Below, piece by piece: positions 51,147 to 60,007 of a DNA stretch of 64,000 nt. Source of the stretch: Rhizobium sullae (GTDB lineage Bacteria; Pseudomonadota; Alphaproteobacteria; Rhizobiales; Rhizobiaceae); NCBI RefSeq assembly GCF_900169785.1, contig NZ_FWER01000022.1, positions 1 through 64,000 on the forward strand. Reading direction: 5' to 3'. Within the stretch, counting starts at the first letter, position 1. Every line of letters begins with the position of its first letter. The translations under genes were made by a program, and so were the position numbers. The notes under the pieces were generated by a model. The model ran no database searches. It had not been told where the DNA came from and worked only from the letters and a program-made list of their open reading frames with translations.

Positions 51147-51425
51147 GCTTTCGTTCCTGTTGGGGCAAGATTTACGCACAGGAGGCTTCAACCGCTGGCA
51201 CGCGGGCGCCTGACTTCTTTCTAAGATACGGCGCGCCACAGAGCAGCACAAGCCTTGGGGCCAATCTGCTTTCGGCCAACTGTCCTTCAATGTGACGCAT
51301 GACAGAGTGTACGTGAAGGATTGACGTTTCGTACACCACAACAAGAACTCACAGAGCTCCATCCCTTGTCAGCACAGCGGCACCGTCTCAGATGAGAAGG
51401 GAATGTGCTGCGTCCGAGTCTGCCA

Positions 51426-52163
51426 ATGAAAATCATCGAGTTAGCCAGTTCTGCGTCCCGCCCTGTTTATGCCGTTGGCGATGTTCATGGAATGGCCGGC
51501 TTGCTCGAAGTTCTGTTAGCGACAATTGACGAAGACGCGGACAAAAGCGGCGCGAAGCCGCGGATCGTTTTCCTTGGCGATATCGTCGACAGAGGACCGG
51601 AAAGCCGCCGGGCAATGGAACTCGTGCACGGGACCCTTCAGCAGCGTGAGGGATCGCAACTCATTCTCGGAAATCACGACTACCTGTTCCGCGAGGCGTT
51701 GAATAATCATCTCGGCGATCTCGCTCTTGATCATTGGGTGTCAGGCCTCGGCGGAAAGGCCACTCTTCGGTCGTATACCCACCGCATGCCGGGCTGGGCA
51801 GGAGAGCTGCCAGATATGCTGCTTCCTCGATACGCGCATCATCTGGCATTGCTAAATCAGGCCGCGGACATGGTCATCGTGAACGGCTATTGCCTCGTCC
51901 ATGCCGGGATCGATCCGAAGAGACCGCTTACCGAACAGAACGAGGACGATCTTCGCGAAATACGCGAAGACTTCCTCGATGCCTCCGAGCCGCTCGAAAA
52001 AGTCGTGGTGCATGGGCACACGATCACCGCCTCGGAGCTTCCGGAGATCCATTCGAACCGGATAGCAATCGACACGGGCGCCTACCGCACCGGACGCCTG
52101 TCAGCCGTCGTGATTGCCGGCAACAGCGAGCCGCGCTTTCTGTATGTCTCCCACTCCGACTAG
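51426..52163 (+). CDS. Calcineurin-like metallophosphoesterase (PPP/diadenosine-tetraphosphatase type)
   Basis: A 245-residue phosphoesterase. All metal motifs are present: VYAVGDVHGMAGLLE (Asp, His), IVFLGDIVDRGPESRRAMEL, LILGNHDYLFRE, LVHAGID and VVHGHTI. The family includes bacterial serine/threonine phosphatases and Ap4A hydrolases, and the sequence does not separate them. The ATG at 51426 is used; a GTG at 51405 is also in frame. It is divergent from the pseudo-protease gene at a distance of 279 bases and may not be linked to it. Confidence 0.88.
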   Translation: MKIIELASSASRPVYAVGDVHGMAGLLEVLLATIDEDADKSGAKPRIVFLGDIVDRGPESRRAMELVHGTLQQREGSQLILGNHDYLFREALNNHLGDLALDHWVSGLGGKATLRSYTHRMPGWAGELPDMLLPRYAHHLALLNQAADMVIVNGYCLVHAGIDPKRPLTEQNEDDLREIREDFLDASEPLEKVVVHGHTITASELPEIHSNRIAIDTGAYRTGRLSAVVIAGNSEPRFLYVSHSD

Positions 52164-52269
52164 GATCAATCCACATCCAGGATTCCAGTTAGTGATGAGT
52201 TCTGGCCCACTGAGTTCCGGATTTATGGTTCGAAGCGATCGGATGGGTGTAAAGCGGTATGCAAGCCGC

Positions 52270-52583
52270 AGACGCACGGTCGAACCGGGCGATACGCCTT
52301 GGTCGGTGCTGATCGCCGCGAGAATTGTCCGATCGCTGATGGAATTGAGCTTCCTCCAGGAGCGGCGATATTGGCCGGATGGCGAATGGTTCGGAACGGC
52401 CCTTGGACTGTCGGTCCCACCCTAGGTCCGCGACTAGACGCAATCTTAGCAGCTCAGGACGAAGCAACGCGCGTCGAGGCGCTTTACGATGCCCTTGTCG
52501 ATACCGGATCAATATTCCCCCAGATGTGCCGTTTGGATCTTCCCCATATTGCACCGACAAAATCAGCTGCCCTAGTTTCTTAA
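52270..52583 (+). pseudogene. Remnant of a DUF4037-like nucleotidyltransferase gene
   Basis: One frame reads VLIAARIVRSLMELSFLQERRYWPDGEWFGTALGLSV. After a one-base loss near 52416 another frame continues as PTLGPRLDAILAAQDEATRVEALYDALVDTGSIFPQM. Together they resemble the C-terminal half of DUF4037 proteins, where RLMRLCFLLERRYAPYxKWLGTAF is followed by LxPxLExAL. No N-terminal catalytic half is found in 52164-52270. The family call is tentative. The surrounding gap 52164-52712 holds no intact gene. Confidence 0.4.
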
Positions 52584-52678
52584 GGGCAAATTCTGCCGCG
52601 AAAGTCAGGTGTAAAAAAGAAACCTTTCGCGGCCGACTTTTGCGACACTCAGCTTGACGGCCCGCCGTTCTGCCTTTT

Positions 52679-52692
52679 TGTTACATGTAACA
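52679..52692. promoter_or_regulatory. Intact operator palindrome of a decayed mazEF module
   Basis: TGTTACATGTAACA is a perfect 14-bp palindrome 20 bases before the GTG of the antitoxin remnant. A ribosome-binding site (GGAGATT) is also preserved between them. The position is that of a toxin-antitoxin autoregulatory operator. Confidence 0.65.
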
Positions 52693-52712
52693 GATTGAGC
52701 GGAGATTCCACA

Positions 52713-52899
52713 GTGCCAACGCCTGTCACCCAAAGAGTCCAGAAGCGCCGGGACGCTGCGGGCTGCTGGATTGCGCCCGGTGCGGATATGGGTTCAGGAT
52801 ACGCGTCGCCGCTCTTCGACGACGAGTGCCGCCGACCGCGATCTGGACGCCTTCATGGATGCCGCCCTTGCTGATCTGGATGACGAGGCCGACACGTGA
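52713..52899 (+). pseudogene. Antitoxin MazE-family (DUF3018) remnant
   Basis: Pieces of the family sequence appear in shifting frames: RVQKRRDA (52731 on), LRAAGLRPVRIWVQDTRR, PLFDDECRR and DRDLDAFMDAALADLDDEADT ending at TGA 52897-52899. At least two frameshifts and an internal deletion (after CRR, where about ten or more residues are missing) break the gene. The stop overlaps the GTG of the toxin remnant, as in intact mazEF pairs. Confidence 0.7.
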
Positions 52900-53218
52900 G
52901 GCGTGGCGATTTCGTTGCCGTCGCCATGCCGGGGCCCTCGGAAAGCCGCACTCGCCCTCATCATCCAAGCCGATCAGTTCGAGGACACCGGCACGGCGAC
53001 GGTGCTGCTGGTGTCGGGGACTTTAGTGGACGCCCTTTTGATCCGGCCTACAGTGCGCCCCACGTCCGAGAACGGACTACGCAAGCCGTCGCAAGTGATG
53101 ATCGACAAGGCCATGTCGGTGAAACGCGACAAGGTCGGCCGGCCCTTCGGGCGGCTCGATGACGAAACCATGCTTTGCGTCATCCGTTCGCTGGCCCGTT
53201 TTCCTCGGCCTGGCCTGA
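52896..53218 (+). pseudogene. PemK/MazF-family toxin remnant
   Basis: The N-terminus MRRGDFVAVAMPG (start GTG 52896) is followed in other frames by LGKP and then ALALIIQADQFEDTGTATVLLVSGTLVDALLIRPTVRPTSENGLRKPSQVMIDKAMSVKRDKVGRPFGRLDDETMLCVIRSLA. A last shift would give VFLGLA and a stop at 53216-53218. At least three single-base lesions separate the parts, so no functional endoribonuclease can be made. The middle segment is well conserved, so decay looks recent. Confidence 0.75.
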
Positions 53219-53363
53219 GATCGTCTTTCACAATGTGTGAAATCCAGAAATTACGCGACAAAAGGCCTGTTCTGTCCTTCAGGCAGGAACGGACTGCGTG
53301 CGGCCCTGTTGCCGCTGCGCCGGCTCGGTCTGCTGAATTGACGCTATAGGCGAAAGCCCATTC

Positions 53364-53606
53364 TCAACTGCCTTGCAGCTTGTCAGTTTTCGCCTTCGCC
53401 GCCGCGAAAAGCTCGTCTTTGGACCTATTGCCTACGCCGCTTTTCAGGCCTTCATCGACAAAACGCTGCATCGCGTCAATCTTGCCGTTCCGTTCCTGAT
53501 CTTTGCGAATGAGGTCGCGCACGTAATCGCTCGCATTGGCGTAGCGGCCCGTCGTGGTTTGTGCCTCGACCCAGTCTTTCATCGGATCGGGTAAGGATAC
53601 ATTCAT
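53364..53606 (-). CDS. Orphan ParD-family type II antitoxin
   Basis: An 80-residue ribbon-helix-helix antitoxin: MNVSLPDPMKDWVEAQTTTGRYANASDYVRDLIRKDQERNGKIDAMQRFVDEGLKSGVGNRSKDELFAAAKAKTD. The N-terminal strand and two helices form the DNA-binding dimer; the C-terminus should wrap the toxin. No ParE gene follows within the 145 bases before the mazF remnant, nor precedes it. The start at 53606 (MNVSL) is the family standard. A 22-bp dyad sits 18 bases upstream. Confidence 0.88.
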   Translation of the reverse strand: MNVSLPDPMKDWVEAQTTTGRYANASDYVRDLIRKDQERNGKIDAMQRFVDEGLKSGVGNRSKDELFAAAKAKTDKLQGS

Positions 53607-53624
53607 TGTCGCGATTACCGACCT

Positions 53625-53646
53625 CCATGTAATTATGATGACATGG
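53625..53646. promoter_or_regulatory. 22-bp dyad upstream of parD
   Basis: CCATGT (53625-53630) and ACATGG (53641-53646) are exact inverted arms. The 10-base interior is also largely symmetric, with 18 of 22 positions matching. It is placed as the ParD autoregulatory operator. The rest of the gap to 53844 shows no gene I can support. Confidence 0.6.
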
Positions 53647-53844
53647 ATTGGCAAAGTTTAGCAAAAAAGCAGATCGTTCAGACGCTAGGCCCGCCGAACC
53701 AGAGCGTGTCGCTGCACCTCAGTCAGATTCAGTAGAGCCGGGCATAAAGCGGCAGCGTTGGCGTTTTCGAAAGACGACGGTGTTGCTTGACGCACTAGCC
53801 GTGTCTGCGGCTCATTTTCCATGGGCTGACTGAGCGCTTGCTGC

Positions 53845-54567
53845 TCAAATCACCTCTGCGCGCGCCTGCTTCCAGGCCCTATAGCGCTCCAGTGTCTCGG
53901 CGTTGGGCGGGTAGACACCGAGCGTCGATTTGCCGGATTCAATCTCCGACTTCAGGAACTCTTCCTGTTCTTCCATCGCGACGGCTTCATCAGCGATTTC
54001 TTCCACATATTTTCTCGGAATGACGATGACAGCCTCACCGTCCCCGAAGATAATATCGTCCGGATAGACGGCGACACCACCGCAGGCGATCGGCTGGTTC
54101 ATATCTGAAGCATGATGTGCCACTAGATTGGCCGGTGCCGCGGGCCCCATACAATAGGTCGGAAGACCAAGCTTGGCGATATCCGCCGTATCGCGAACGC
54201 CGCCGTCGAGAACTACGCCTGCAGCGTTCCGGTAGATAAGGCGCCGAGCCAGCATTGCACCGATACCAGCGACTTCGGCCATCGAGCGGCAGTCGAACAC
54301 CAGAATGTGGCCGTCCGCAATCGTATCGATTGCCTTGCGCTGGTAATTCGACGGGTCTGAGCTATAGGTCGATCCATCAATATCTTCTCGGGCAGGAATG
54401 TAGCGCACCGTGACAGCCGGGCCGATCATTGGTTTGTTGACATTGGAAAGTGGCCGGACGCCGCGAACAGCCGTATTCCTCAGACCCCGCTTCAAAAGCA
54501 GCGTGCTGAGACTCGCTGAATTCGTCCGCAACAACTTTGCATAAACCAATGGTTCCAGCGCTGTCAT
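53845..54567 (-). CDS. RraA-fold family protein (HMG/CHA aldolase-like)
   Basis: A 240-residue RraA-like protein (LEPLVYAKLLRTNSASLSTLLLKRGLRN; GPAVTVRYIPAREDID; LVFDCRSMAEVAGIGAMLARRLIYRNAAGVVLDGGVRDTADIAKLGLPTY). The GVVLDGGVRD segment with its Arg and Asp carries the metal and oxaloacetate-decarboxylase/aldolase chemistry known in 4-hydroxy-4-methyl-2-oxoglutarate aldolases. The C-terminal extension ends KQARAEVI. GGAGGAATTG sets the start at 54567. It lies next to an IclR regulator and opposite a peptide-type ABC importer, so it is more likely catabolic than an RNase E regulator. Confidence 0.85.
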   Translation of the reverse strand: MTALEPLVYAKLLRTNSASLSTLLLKRGLRNTAVRGVRPLSNVNKPMIGPAVTVRYIPAREDIDGSTYSSDPSNYQRKAIDTIADGHILVFDCRSMAEVAGIGAMLARRLIYRNAAGVVLDGGVRDTADIAKLGLPTYCMGPAAPANLVAHHASDMNQPIACGGVAVYPDDIIFGDGEAVIVIPRKYVEEIADEAVAMEEQEEFLKSEIESGKSTLGVYPPNAETLERYRAWKQARAEVI

Positions 54568-54639
54568 CAATTCCTCCATTGTCTAGTGATCCAGAACTAC
54601 CATACGGGATAAAAAGTTCAATAGGGACATCTCTTCTTC

Positions 54640-55425
54640 TTATTTGGAAATAGGATGAACGCCGTTAATCGCCCTTGTCAGCATCGAAGCGCTGTCCAGG
54701 ACCTCTCGCTTGATTGCCCGAGCGCGGTCTGGGGTCGCCTCCCCGATGAACGGCACGCTGATCGAAGCGACGAGGCGGCTTTCTGAATCGAATACCGGGG
54801 CTGAGAAAGCGCGCAGCCCCAGATTGGATTCCTGATTATCCTCCGCATATCCGTTGCGGCGAATCTCGACGAGCGCTTCCTTTAGCGCATCGGGATTCGT
54901 GATTGTATAGGGCGTCTTAGCTTCTAGCCCGGCTGCGCAATATGCCTCGATTTCACTATAATCTGAGTAGGCGAGCGCGAGCTTGCCGGCAGCGCCAACA
55001 TGCTTGCGCGAGCGGCCACCGACTTTGATGAAAATCGAGTAGTCGCCGGGGCTTGGAGCGGCAAAAATCGTCATCATTTCACCCCCCTCCGGCGTGGCCA
55101 GCTTAAAGGATTCAAGGATCCGGTCTGCTGCCGCGGTCAGGATCGGCTTGGCCGCTTCGACAAGCATTGCTTTGTCGGCGCCGGGTGAAATACGCCGTGC
55201 GAGTTCGATGAACTTGGGGCCAAGCTCGTACGATGCCCCGCCGTTGACGCGGGCGACAAGACCGTGGGCCGCCAGTGAATTCAGGATGCGATAAACGGTC
55301 GAGCGCGGCACGCCTAGCCGGTCGACTAGATCTGCAAGAGAAATTCCCGTCTTGGCATCGGCGACGGCCTCGAGAAGATGCGCCGTCTTTTCCACGACTG
55401 GAGAGCCATGTTTAAGTTCATTCAT
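54640..55425 (-). CDS. IclR-family transcriptional regulator
   Basis: A 261-residue regulator. The N-terminal winged helix covers about 8-68 (SPVVEKTAHLLEAVADAKTGISLADLVDRLGVPRSTVYRILNSLAAHGLVAR), followed by a GAF-like IclR effector domain (KVGGRSRKHVGAAGKLALAYSD; GYAEDNQESNLGLRAFSAPVFD; SISVPFIGEATPD). It is upstream of the RraA-like gene on the same strand and divergent from the ABC binding-protein gene 212 bases away. It probably controls both. An 8-bp TTCATGAA palindrome overlaps its start region, but no clear operator is assigned. Confidence 0.9.
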   Translation of the reverse strand: MNELKHGSPVVEKTAHLLEAVADAKTGISLADLVDRLGVPRSTVYRILNSLAAHGLVARVNGGASYELGPKFIELARRISPGADKAMLVEAAKPILTAAADRILESFKLATPEGGEMMTIFAAPSPGDYSIFIKVGGRSRKHVGAAGKLALAYSDYSEIEAYCAAGLEAKTPYTITNPDALKEALVEIRRNGYAEDNQESNLGLRAFSAPVFDSESRLVASISVPFIGEATPDRARAIKREVLDSASMLTRAINGVHPISK

Positions 55426-55637
55426 GAACTATGCATTCCTTATATGAATTATTCTCTGTTGACATCGTGACCGCACCTAAGCATCCTCATGGAACAGGTG
55501 TCACATTTGACACTACGCAGTTGTTGGAGGAAGTAAAGCCACTTGCATGATGCTGCGACGGCAGCCTTGAAACGGGGGCATTTACGAAGCGGCATTGCTC
55601 CGGATGCGATGTCAATGGCTGGAACGAGGAGGCACCC

Positions 55638-57161
55638 ATGAACATGATATCCATCACCAAGGCCGCAAAGGTCGGTCTGGCGGCATTTTCACTCGCAGCG
55701 AACGTTTCAATCCCGGCGCACGCCACGTCGGACACGTTGACTGTCGTGGTAACCGATGAGCCAAAATCACTTGATCCCTGCGATACGGATCTCTCAGGCA
55801 ATTCGCGCATCCTGCGCAACAATATCACGGAGACGCTCGTCAACCTGAGCCCGATTGACGGGACCGTGACGCCAAGTCTCGCCACCGACTGGCGGCAGGT
55901 CGATGATCTGACTTGGGAATTCAAGCTCCGTGAGAAAGTGACTTTCCATGACGGCAAGCCTTTTGACGCCAATGCTGTTGCAGCGGCGCTAAAGCGTGCG
56001 CAGGACCCTGCACTCGCCTGCGAAGTCGGACTCGCAACGCTCAAGGGCGTCAAATTGTCACCCGAAGTGGTCAATCCAACAACGATCATCATCCGGACCG
56101 ATGTCATAGAACCGATCCTTCCGAACAAGATGGCCGCGCTGGATATCGGTTCACCGGATATGCCGAACGATGCCAAAACGCGGGCGCCGATCGGGACCGG
56201 GCCCTTCAAGCTTCTCAAATGGCTGCCAGGCCAATCAGTCGCTCTGCAGGCTTATGACGGATACTGGTCCGACAAGCCGTCGATCAAAAACGCAACCGTC
56301 ATCTGGCGCGCCGAGTCAGCCGTCCGAGCCGCGATGGTCGAGACGGGAGAAGCCCAAATAGCCTATGAGATTGCTCCGCAGGACGGCACCAGCGATCACG
56401 ATCATGCTTTCCCGAATGCGGAAACATCATTGCTGAGGATCGATCAGGACGTGGCGCCGCTGAATGACAGGCGCGTACGCGAGGCGCTCAACCTTGCAAT
56501 AGACCGCGACGGCCTCATCGGCACGATCTTCCATGAGAATGCTGAAAAAGCGATGCAGGTCGTGACGCCGTCGGTGTTCGGATACAATCCCGACATTCCT
56601 GCCTGGACCTACGATCCGGAAAAGGCCAAGTCTCTCCTTGAGGCCGCGCGGGCGGATGGCGTCCCGGTCGACAAGGAAATCGTCATCTACGGGCGTATCG
56701 GCATCTATCCGAACTCATCCGAAAGTCTTGAAGCCATTCAAGCCATGCTGGCGGATGCAGGCTTCAACGCCCGCCTCGAGATGCTCGAAACAAGCCCCTG
56801 GCTGAAGAAGCTGCTCAAGCCTTGGGCCAAGGACCGTCAGCCTTCGATCCTGCAGACGCAGATCGACAATACCGAGGGCGATGCGGTGTTCACGCTGCCG
56901 AACCGTTTCACGAGCGATGGCAACACGTCGTCGATCGTCGATCCGAAGCTCGACACAATCATCTCAGACGCTTCCAAGGCCACAGGTGACGAACGCAAGC
57001 GCCTGTTCCAGGAGGCGTTCAAGTACATCGCTGTCGATGCGGTCAACATCGTACCTCTCTTTCATATGGTTACGATCGCCCGTGTCGCATCGGACGTGAA
57101 TTACACGCCTGATGTCCAGGCCGGCAATGAGATCAAGCTGAAGTCGGTCAGCTATCGCTGA
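55638..57161 (+). CDS. Peptide/opine-type ABC transporter substrate-binding protein (family 5)
   Basis: A 507-residue periplasmic binding protein. The signal peptide runs to about residue 28 (NVSIPAHA). The SBP_bac_5 fold follows: LTVVVTDEPKSLDPCD, LATDWRQVDDLTWEFKLREKVTFHDGKPFDANAVAAALKRAQDP and APIGTGPFKLLKWLPGQSVALQAYDGYW. Family members carry peptides, nickel, opines or glycosides. It is the first gene of a five-gene Dpp/Opp-type operon. GGAACGAGGAGGCACCC precedes the ATG. Confidence 0.92.
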   Translation: MNMISITKAAKVGLAAFSLAANVSIPAHATSDTLTVVVTDEPKSLDPCDTDLSGNSRILRNNITETLVNLSPIDGTVTPSLATDWRQVDDLTWEFKLREKVTFHDGKPFDANAVAAALKRAQDPALACEVGLATLKGVKLSPEVVNPTTIIIRTDVIEPILPNKMAALDIGSPDMPNDAKTRAPIGTGPFKLLKWLPGQSVALQAYDGYWSDKPSIKNATVIWRAESAVRAAMVETGEAQIAYEIAPQDGTSDHDHAFPNAETSLLRIDQDVAPLNDRRVREALNLAIDRDGLIGTIFHENAEKAMQVVTPSVFGYNPDIPAWTYDPEKAKSLLEAARADGVPVDKEIVIYGRIGIYPNSSESLEAIQAMLADAGFNARLEMLETSPWLKKLLKPWAKDRQPSILQTQIDNTEGDAVFTLPNRFTSDGNTSSIVDPKLDTIISDASKATGDERKRLFQEAFKYIAVDAVNIVPLFHMVTIARVASDVNYTPDVQAGNEIKLKSVSYR

Positions 57162-57207
57162 ACGACATTGACAGGTCCCCGGTTGAACCATCGCTTGAGG
57201 AGAGCCG

Positions 57208-58128
57208 ATGTCCTTCACCTATCTCCTTCGACGCACTTTCTCCGCCGCGTTCGCACTTGCAGCGTTGATGATATCCGCGTTCTTCCTCGTCAGATTGACC
57301 GGCGATCCGGTCAATCTTTACCTGCCGTTCGATGCCTCGGACGCCACGCGCGAGGCGATGCGCGTCCGGCTTGGCCTCGACCGTTCCCTTGCAGCCCAGT
57401 TTATCGACTGGGCTGCAGACATCCTTCGTCTCGATTTCGGCGTGTCCCTCTGGCATAACCGTCCGGCGATGGAGGTAGTGCTGGAGGCCTTGCCGAACAC
57501 GCTTGCGCTTGGCGCGATTGCCCTGACATTGGCCTTCCTGGCAGCGGTCATCATCGGATCGATCGCCGCCGTGAACCCCGGTGGCTGGATCGATCGCGGC
57601 TTCAATTTGCTTTCTCAGGCGGCGGCGAGCGTTCCCGACTTTTGGCTGGGTCTCATGGGTGTGCTGCTGTTTGCGGTGACATTCAAAATTCTGCCGACCT
57701 CCGGTTTCGGCGGACCGATTTATTGGATTTTGCCCGTTGCGTGTCTGTTTGCCAGACCGTTCGGAACGCTGGTACAGATTATCCGCGGGTCGATGATCGA
57801 GGCGCTCAATGCGACCTTCGTCCGCACCGCCCGGGCCAAGGGCGCTCATGCCGGCCGCGTCACCTTTGTCCATGCACTGCGTAACGCTCTGCTTCCGGCC
57901 ATTACGGTCACCGGCGATCTCGCCGCCCAGTTTGCGGGTGGTGGTGGCGTCGTTGAAGTGGTCTTCGGCTTCCCCGGAATTGGCAAACTGTTGATCGACG
58001 GCATTTTGAAGCGGGATTTCGCCATCGTGCAGGCCTCCATCTTTGCCGTCGCCGTCGTGATCTTCATCATCAACATCTTGGTCGACATGCTTTACGCCTC
58101 TATCGATCCCCGAGTGAGGGTCGAATGA
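57208..58128 (+). CDS. Peptide-type ABC transporter permease (DppB family)
   Basis: A 306-residue inner-membrane permease with six helices. Family marks are the N-terminal FTYLLRRTFSAAFALAALMISAFFLVRLTGDPV and the EAA-like cytoplasmic loop RGSMIEALNATFVRTARAKGAHAGRVTFVHALRNALLPAITV. GAGGAGAGCCG precedes the ATG. Its stop overlaps the start of the DppC-type gene (ATGA). Confidence 0.93.
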   Translation: MSFTYLLRRTFSAAFALAALMISAFFLVRLTGDPVNLYLPFDASDATREAMRVRLGLDRSLAAQFIDWAADILRLDFGVSLWHNRPAMEVVLEALPNTLALGAIALTLAFLAAVIIGSIAAVNPGGWIDRGFNLLSQAAASVPDFWLGLMGVLLFAVTFKILPTSGFGGPIYWILPVACLFARPFGTLVQIIRGSMIEALNATFVRTARAKGAHAGRVTFVHALRNALLPAITVTGDLAAQFAGGGGVVEVVFGFPGIGKLLIDGILKRDFAIVQASIFAVAVVIFIINILVDMLYASIDPRVRVE

Positions 58129-59039
58129 CCGGCATGACGACGGAATTCACCCCCGCTCCCGAGCGCCGCCGGCGCATCCTATGGCTGTCGCGTGCGCTTG
58201 CGGGTGATCCGATGGCGGTTGCGGCGGCAATTTGGTTGTTGATCGTGATCCTGGCAATCGTAGCCGACGCGAGCTCCCTTCTCGGGAACAGCCGGATTTC
58301 GTTGAAAGCGCGCAATCTTCCGCCTTTCGATTTCAACCAGTCGTGGACGTTGTGGCTGGGGGCCGATGCGCTCGGCCGACCCCTCATGATGCGGCTTATC
58401 CAGGCGGCATCGACAACGGTCGGAATCGCGCTCGTAACGGTCGTGACAAGTCTCGTTGGGGGAACCCTGCTCGGCGTGATCGCCGGCTACTTCGGCGGTC
58501 TCGTTGGTAACATTATCATGCGGATCTCCGATATCATTTTAGGCTTTCCGACCCTGCTTGTTGCCCTGTTTGGTCTTTATCTGTTCGGCCCGAGCGTCAC
58601 CAATCTCGTTCTTGTCCTCGCGATCACCCGGATGCCGGCCTATATCCGCGTCGCCAGAGCCGAAACGCTGGAGGTTCGCGAGCGCCTGTTCGTCGACGCT
58701 GCCCGCGTGTTCGGAGGCAGCTCGATATGGATCCTGCGCACTCATATCCTGCCGAGCGTTGCGCCAACCATGCTGACGCTGGCGTCCGTCAATCTCGCCA
58801 TGGTCATGCTGTTTGAATCCGGACTGAGCTATCTCGGTCTCGGCATCCAGCCGCCGGCGGTCAGCTGGGGACTTATGGTCGCCCAAGGGCAGGGATATCT
58901 TTCCTCCGCCTGGTGGCTCGGCTTCTTTCCCGGGTTGGCGGTGATGCTGACCACCATGTCTTTCAACCTGCTCGCCAACTGGTTCCGGATTGTCAACGAC
59001 CCGTCGCAGCATTGGCGTCTCATCAGGCGGAGGCGATGA
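58125..59039 (+). CDS. Peptide-type ABC transporter permease (DppC family)
   Basis: A 304-residue permease. The N-terminal cytoplasmic part (TPAPERRRRILWLSRALAGDP) leads to the first helix. The typical WLGADALGRPLMMRLIQAASTTVGIALVTVVTSLVGGTLLGVIAGYFGG and the EAA loop VRERLFVDAARVFGGSSIWILRTHILPSVAPTMLT follow. Its TGA overlaps the start of the DppD-type ATPase gene. It forms the channel with the DppB-type protein. Confidence 0.93.
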   Translation: MTGMTTEFTPAPERRRRILWLSRALAGDPMAVAAAIWLLIVILAIVADASSLLGNSRISLKARNLPPFDFNQSWTLWLGADALGRPLMMRLIQAASTTVGIALVTVVTSLVGGTLLGVIAGYFGGLVGNIIMRISDIILGFPTLLVALFGLYLFGPSVTNLVLVLAITRMPAYIRVARAETLEVRERLFVDAARVFGGSSIWILRTHILPSVAPTMLTLASVNLAMVMLFESGLSYLGLGIQPPAVSWGLMVAQGQGYLSSAWWLGFFPGLAVMLTTMSFNLLANWFRIVNDPSQHWRLIRRRR

Positions 59040-60007
59040 TGGCTCTTCTGGAAGTCAAAGACCTGCAGGTTAGTTTCGATACCGCAGCCGGAAATATCTT
59101 GGCGCTTAACGGCGTGTCCTTTTCGCTGGAACGCGGCGAGGTTTTAGCGCTTCTCGGCGAAAGCGGATCCGGCAAGTCGGTGACGGCATCGGCGATCATG
59201 GATCTGGTTCCAGATCCGCCTGGCGCCATCAACGAAGGATCGATCTGCTTTGACGGCTTGGACCTGCTTCAGCTTTCCCGGACTGCCCGGCGCGATCTTT
59301 GCGGCGATCGAATTGCGCTCATTTTCCAAGACGCTCTTGCCGCACTCAATCCCGTTTATCCGGTCGGATGGCAGATCGCCGAGATGTTCCGAATTCACGG
59401 CCGCATGCCTGAGGGAGGCATTGAGCAAGCCGTCCTCGATCTTCTAACTGCTGTCGGCATTCCAGACCCTGCCGGCCGCAAAAAGCAGTATCCGCACGAA
59501 TTCTCCGGCGGCATGCGCCAGCGGATCATGATCGCCATGGCGGTGGCTCTCGAACCCGACATCATCATCGCCGACGAGCCGACGACGGCACTCGACGTCA
59601 CCATTCAGGCTCAGATTGTCGATCTCCTCGAAAGAGTGCGCAAGCGAAGCGATGCTGCGATGATCTTTATTACGCATGATCTCGGCGTCGTTGCCGAAAT
59701 CGCCGACCGGGTCGCTGTCATGTATGCCGGCAGGATCGTCGAGACTGCGAGCGTCTTCGAGTTATTCGAGGACGCTAGACATCCTTATAGCGTTGGACTT
59801 TTGGCCTCGCAGCCACGCATGAATAGCGACGAGAGCGAACTCGTCCCTATCCCCGGCTCTGGGCCGAACCCGGTCGCACTGCCCTCCGGCTGTACTTTCC
59901 GCACACGCTGTTCGCGCGCCCAGGATCTTTGCGCGAGAGTTGTCCCTGCCCTTCAACCCGTAGGGCCTGGCCGTCAGGTCGCCTGCCATTTCCCGGCAAC
60001 GCCATGA
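59039..60007 (+). CDS. Peptide-type ABC transporter ATPase (DppD family)
   Basis: A 322-residue ATPase. Walker A is GESGSGKSV, the Q-loop is LIFQDALAALNPVYPV, the signature is FSGGMRQRIMIAMAV, Walker B is IIIADEPTTALDV and the switch is IFITHDLGV. The C-terminal oligopeptide/dipeptide extension (SGCTFRTRCSRAQDLCARVVPALQ) contains the Cys cluster that can bind Fe-S in DppD-type proteins. The ATG at 59039 is preferred over the adjacent one at 59036 by spacing from GGAGG. It overlaps the next gene (ATGA). Confidence 0.92.
   Translation: MALLEVKDLQVSFDTAAGNILALNGVSFSLERGEVLALLGESGSGKSVTASAIMDLVPDPPGAINEGSICFDGLDLLQLSRTARRDLCGDRIALIFQDALAALNPVYPVGWQIAEMFRIHGRMPEGGIEQAVLDLLTAVGIPDPAGRKKQYPHEFSGGMRQRIMIAMAVALEPDIIIADEPTTALDVTIQAQIVDLLERVRKRSDAAMIFITHDLGVVAEIADRVAVMYAGRIVETASVFELFEDARHPYSVGLLASQPRMNSDESELVPIPGSGPNPVALPSGCTFRTRCSRAQDLCARVVPALQPVGPGRQVACHFPATP

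Noticed and set aside
53643..53736. 30-codon ORF (MDWQSLAKKQIVQTL...) divergent from parD
   Set aside because: It starts inside the parD dyad, has no ribosome-binding site and no recognisable family; too weak to call.
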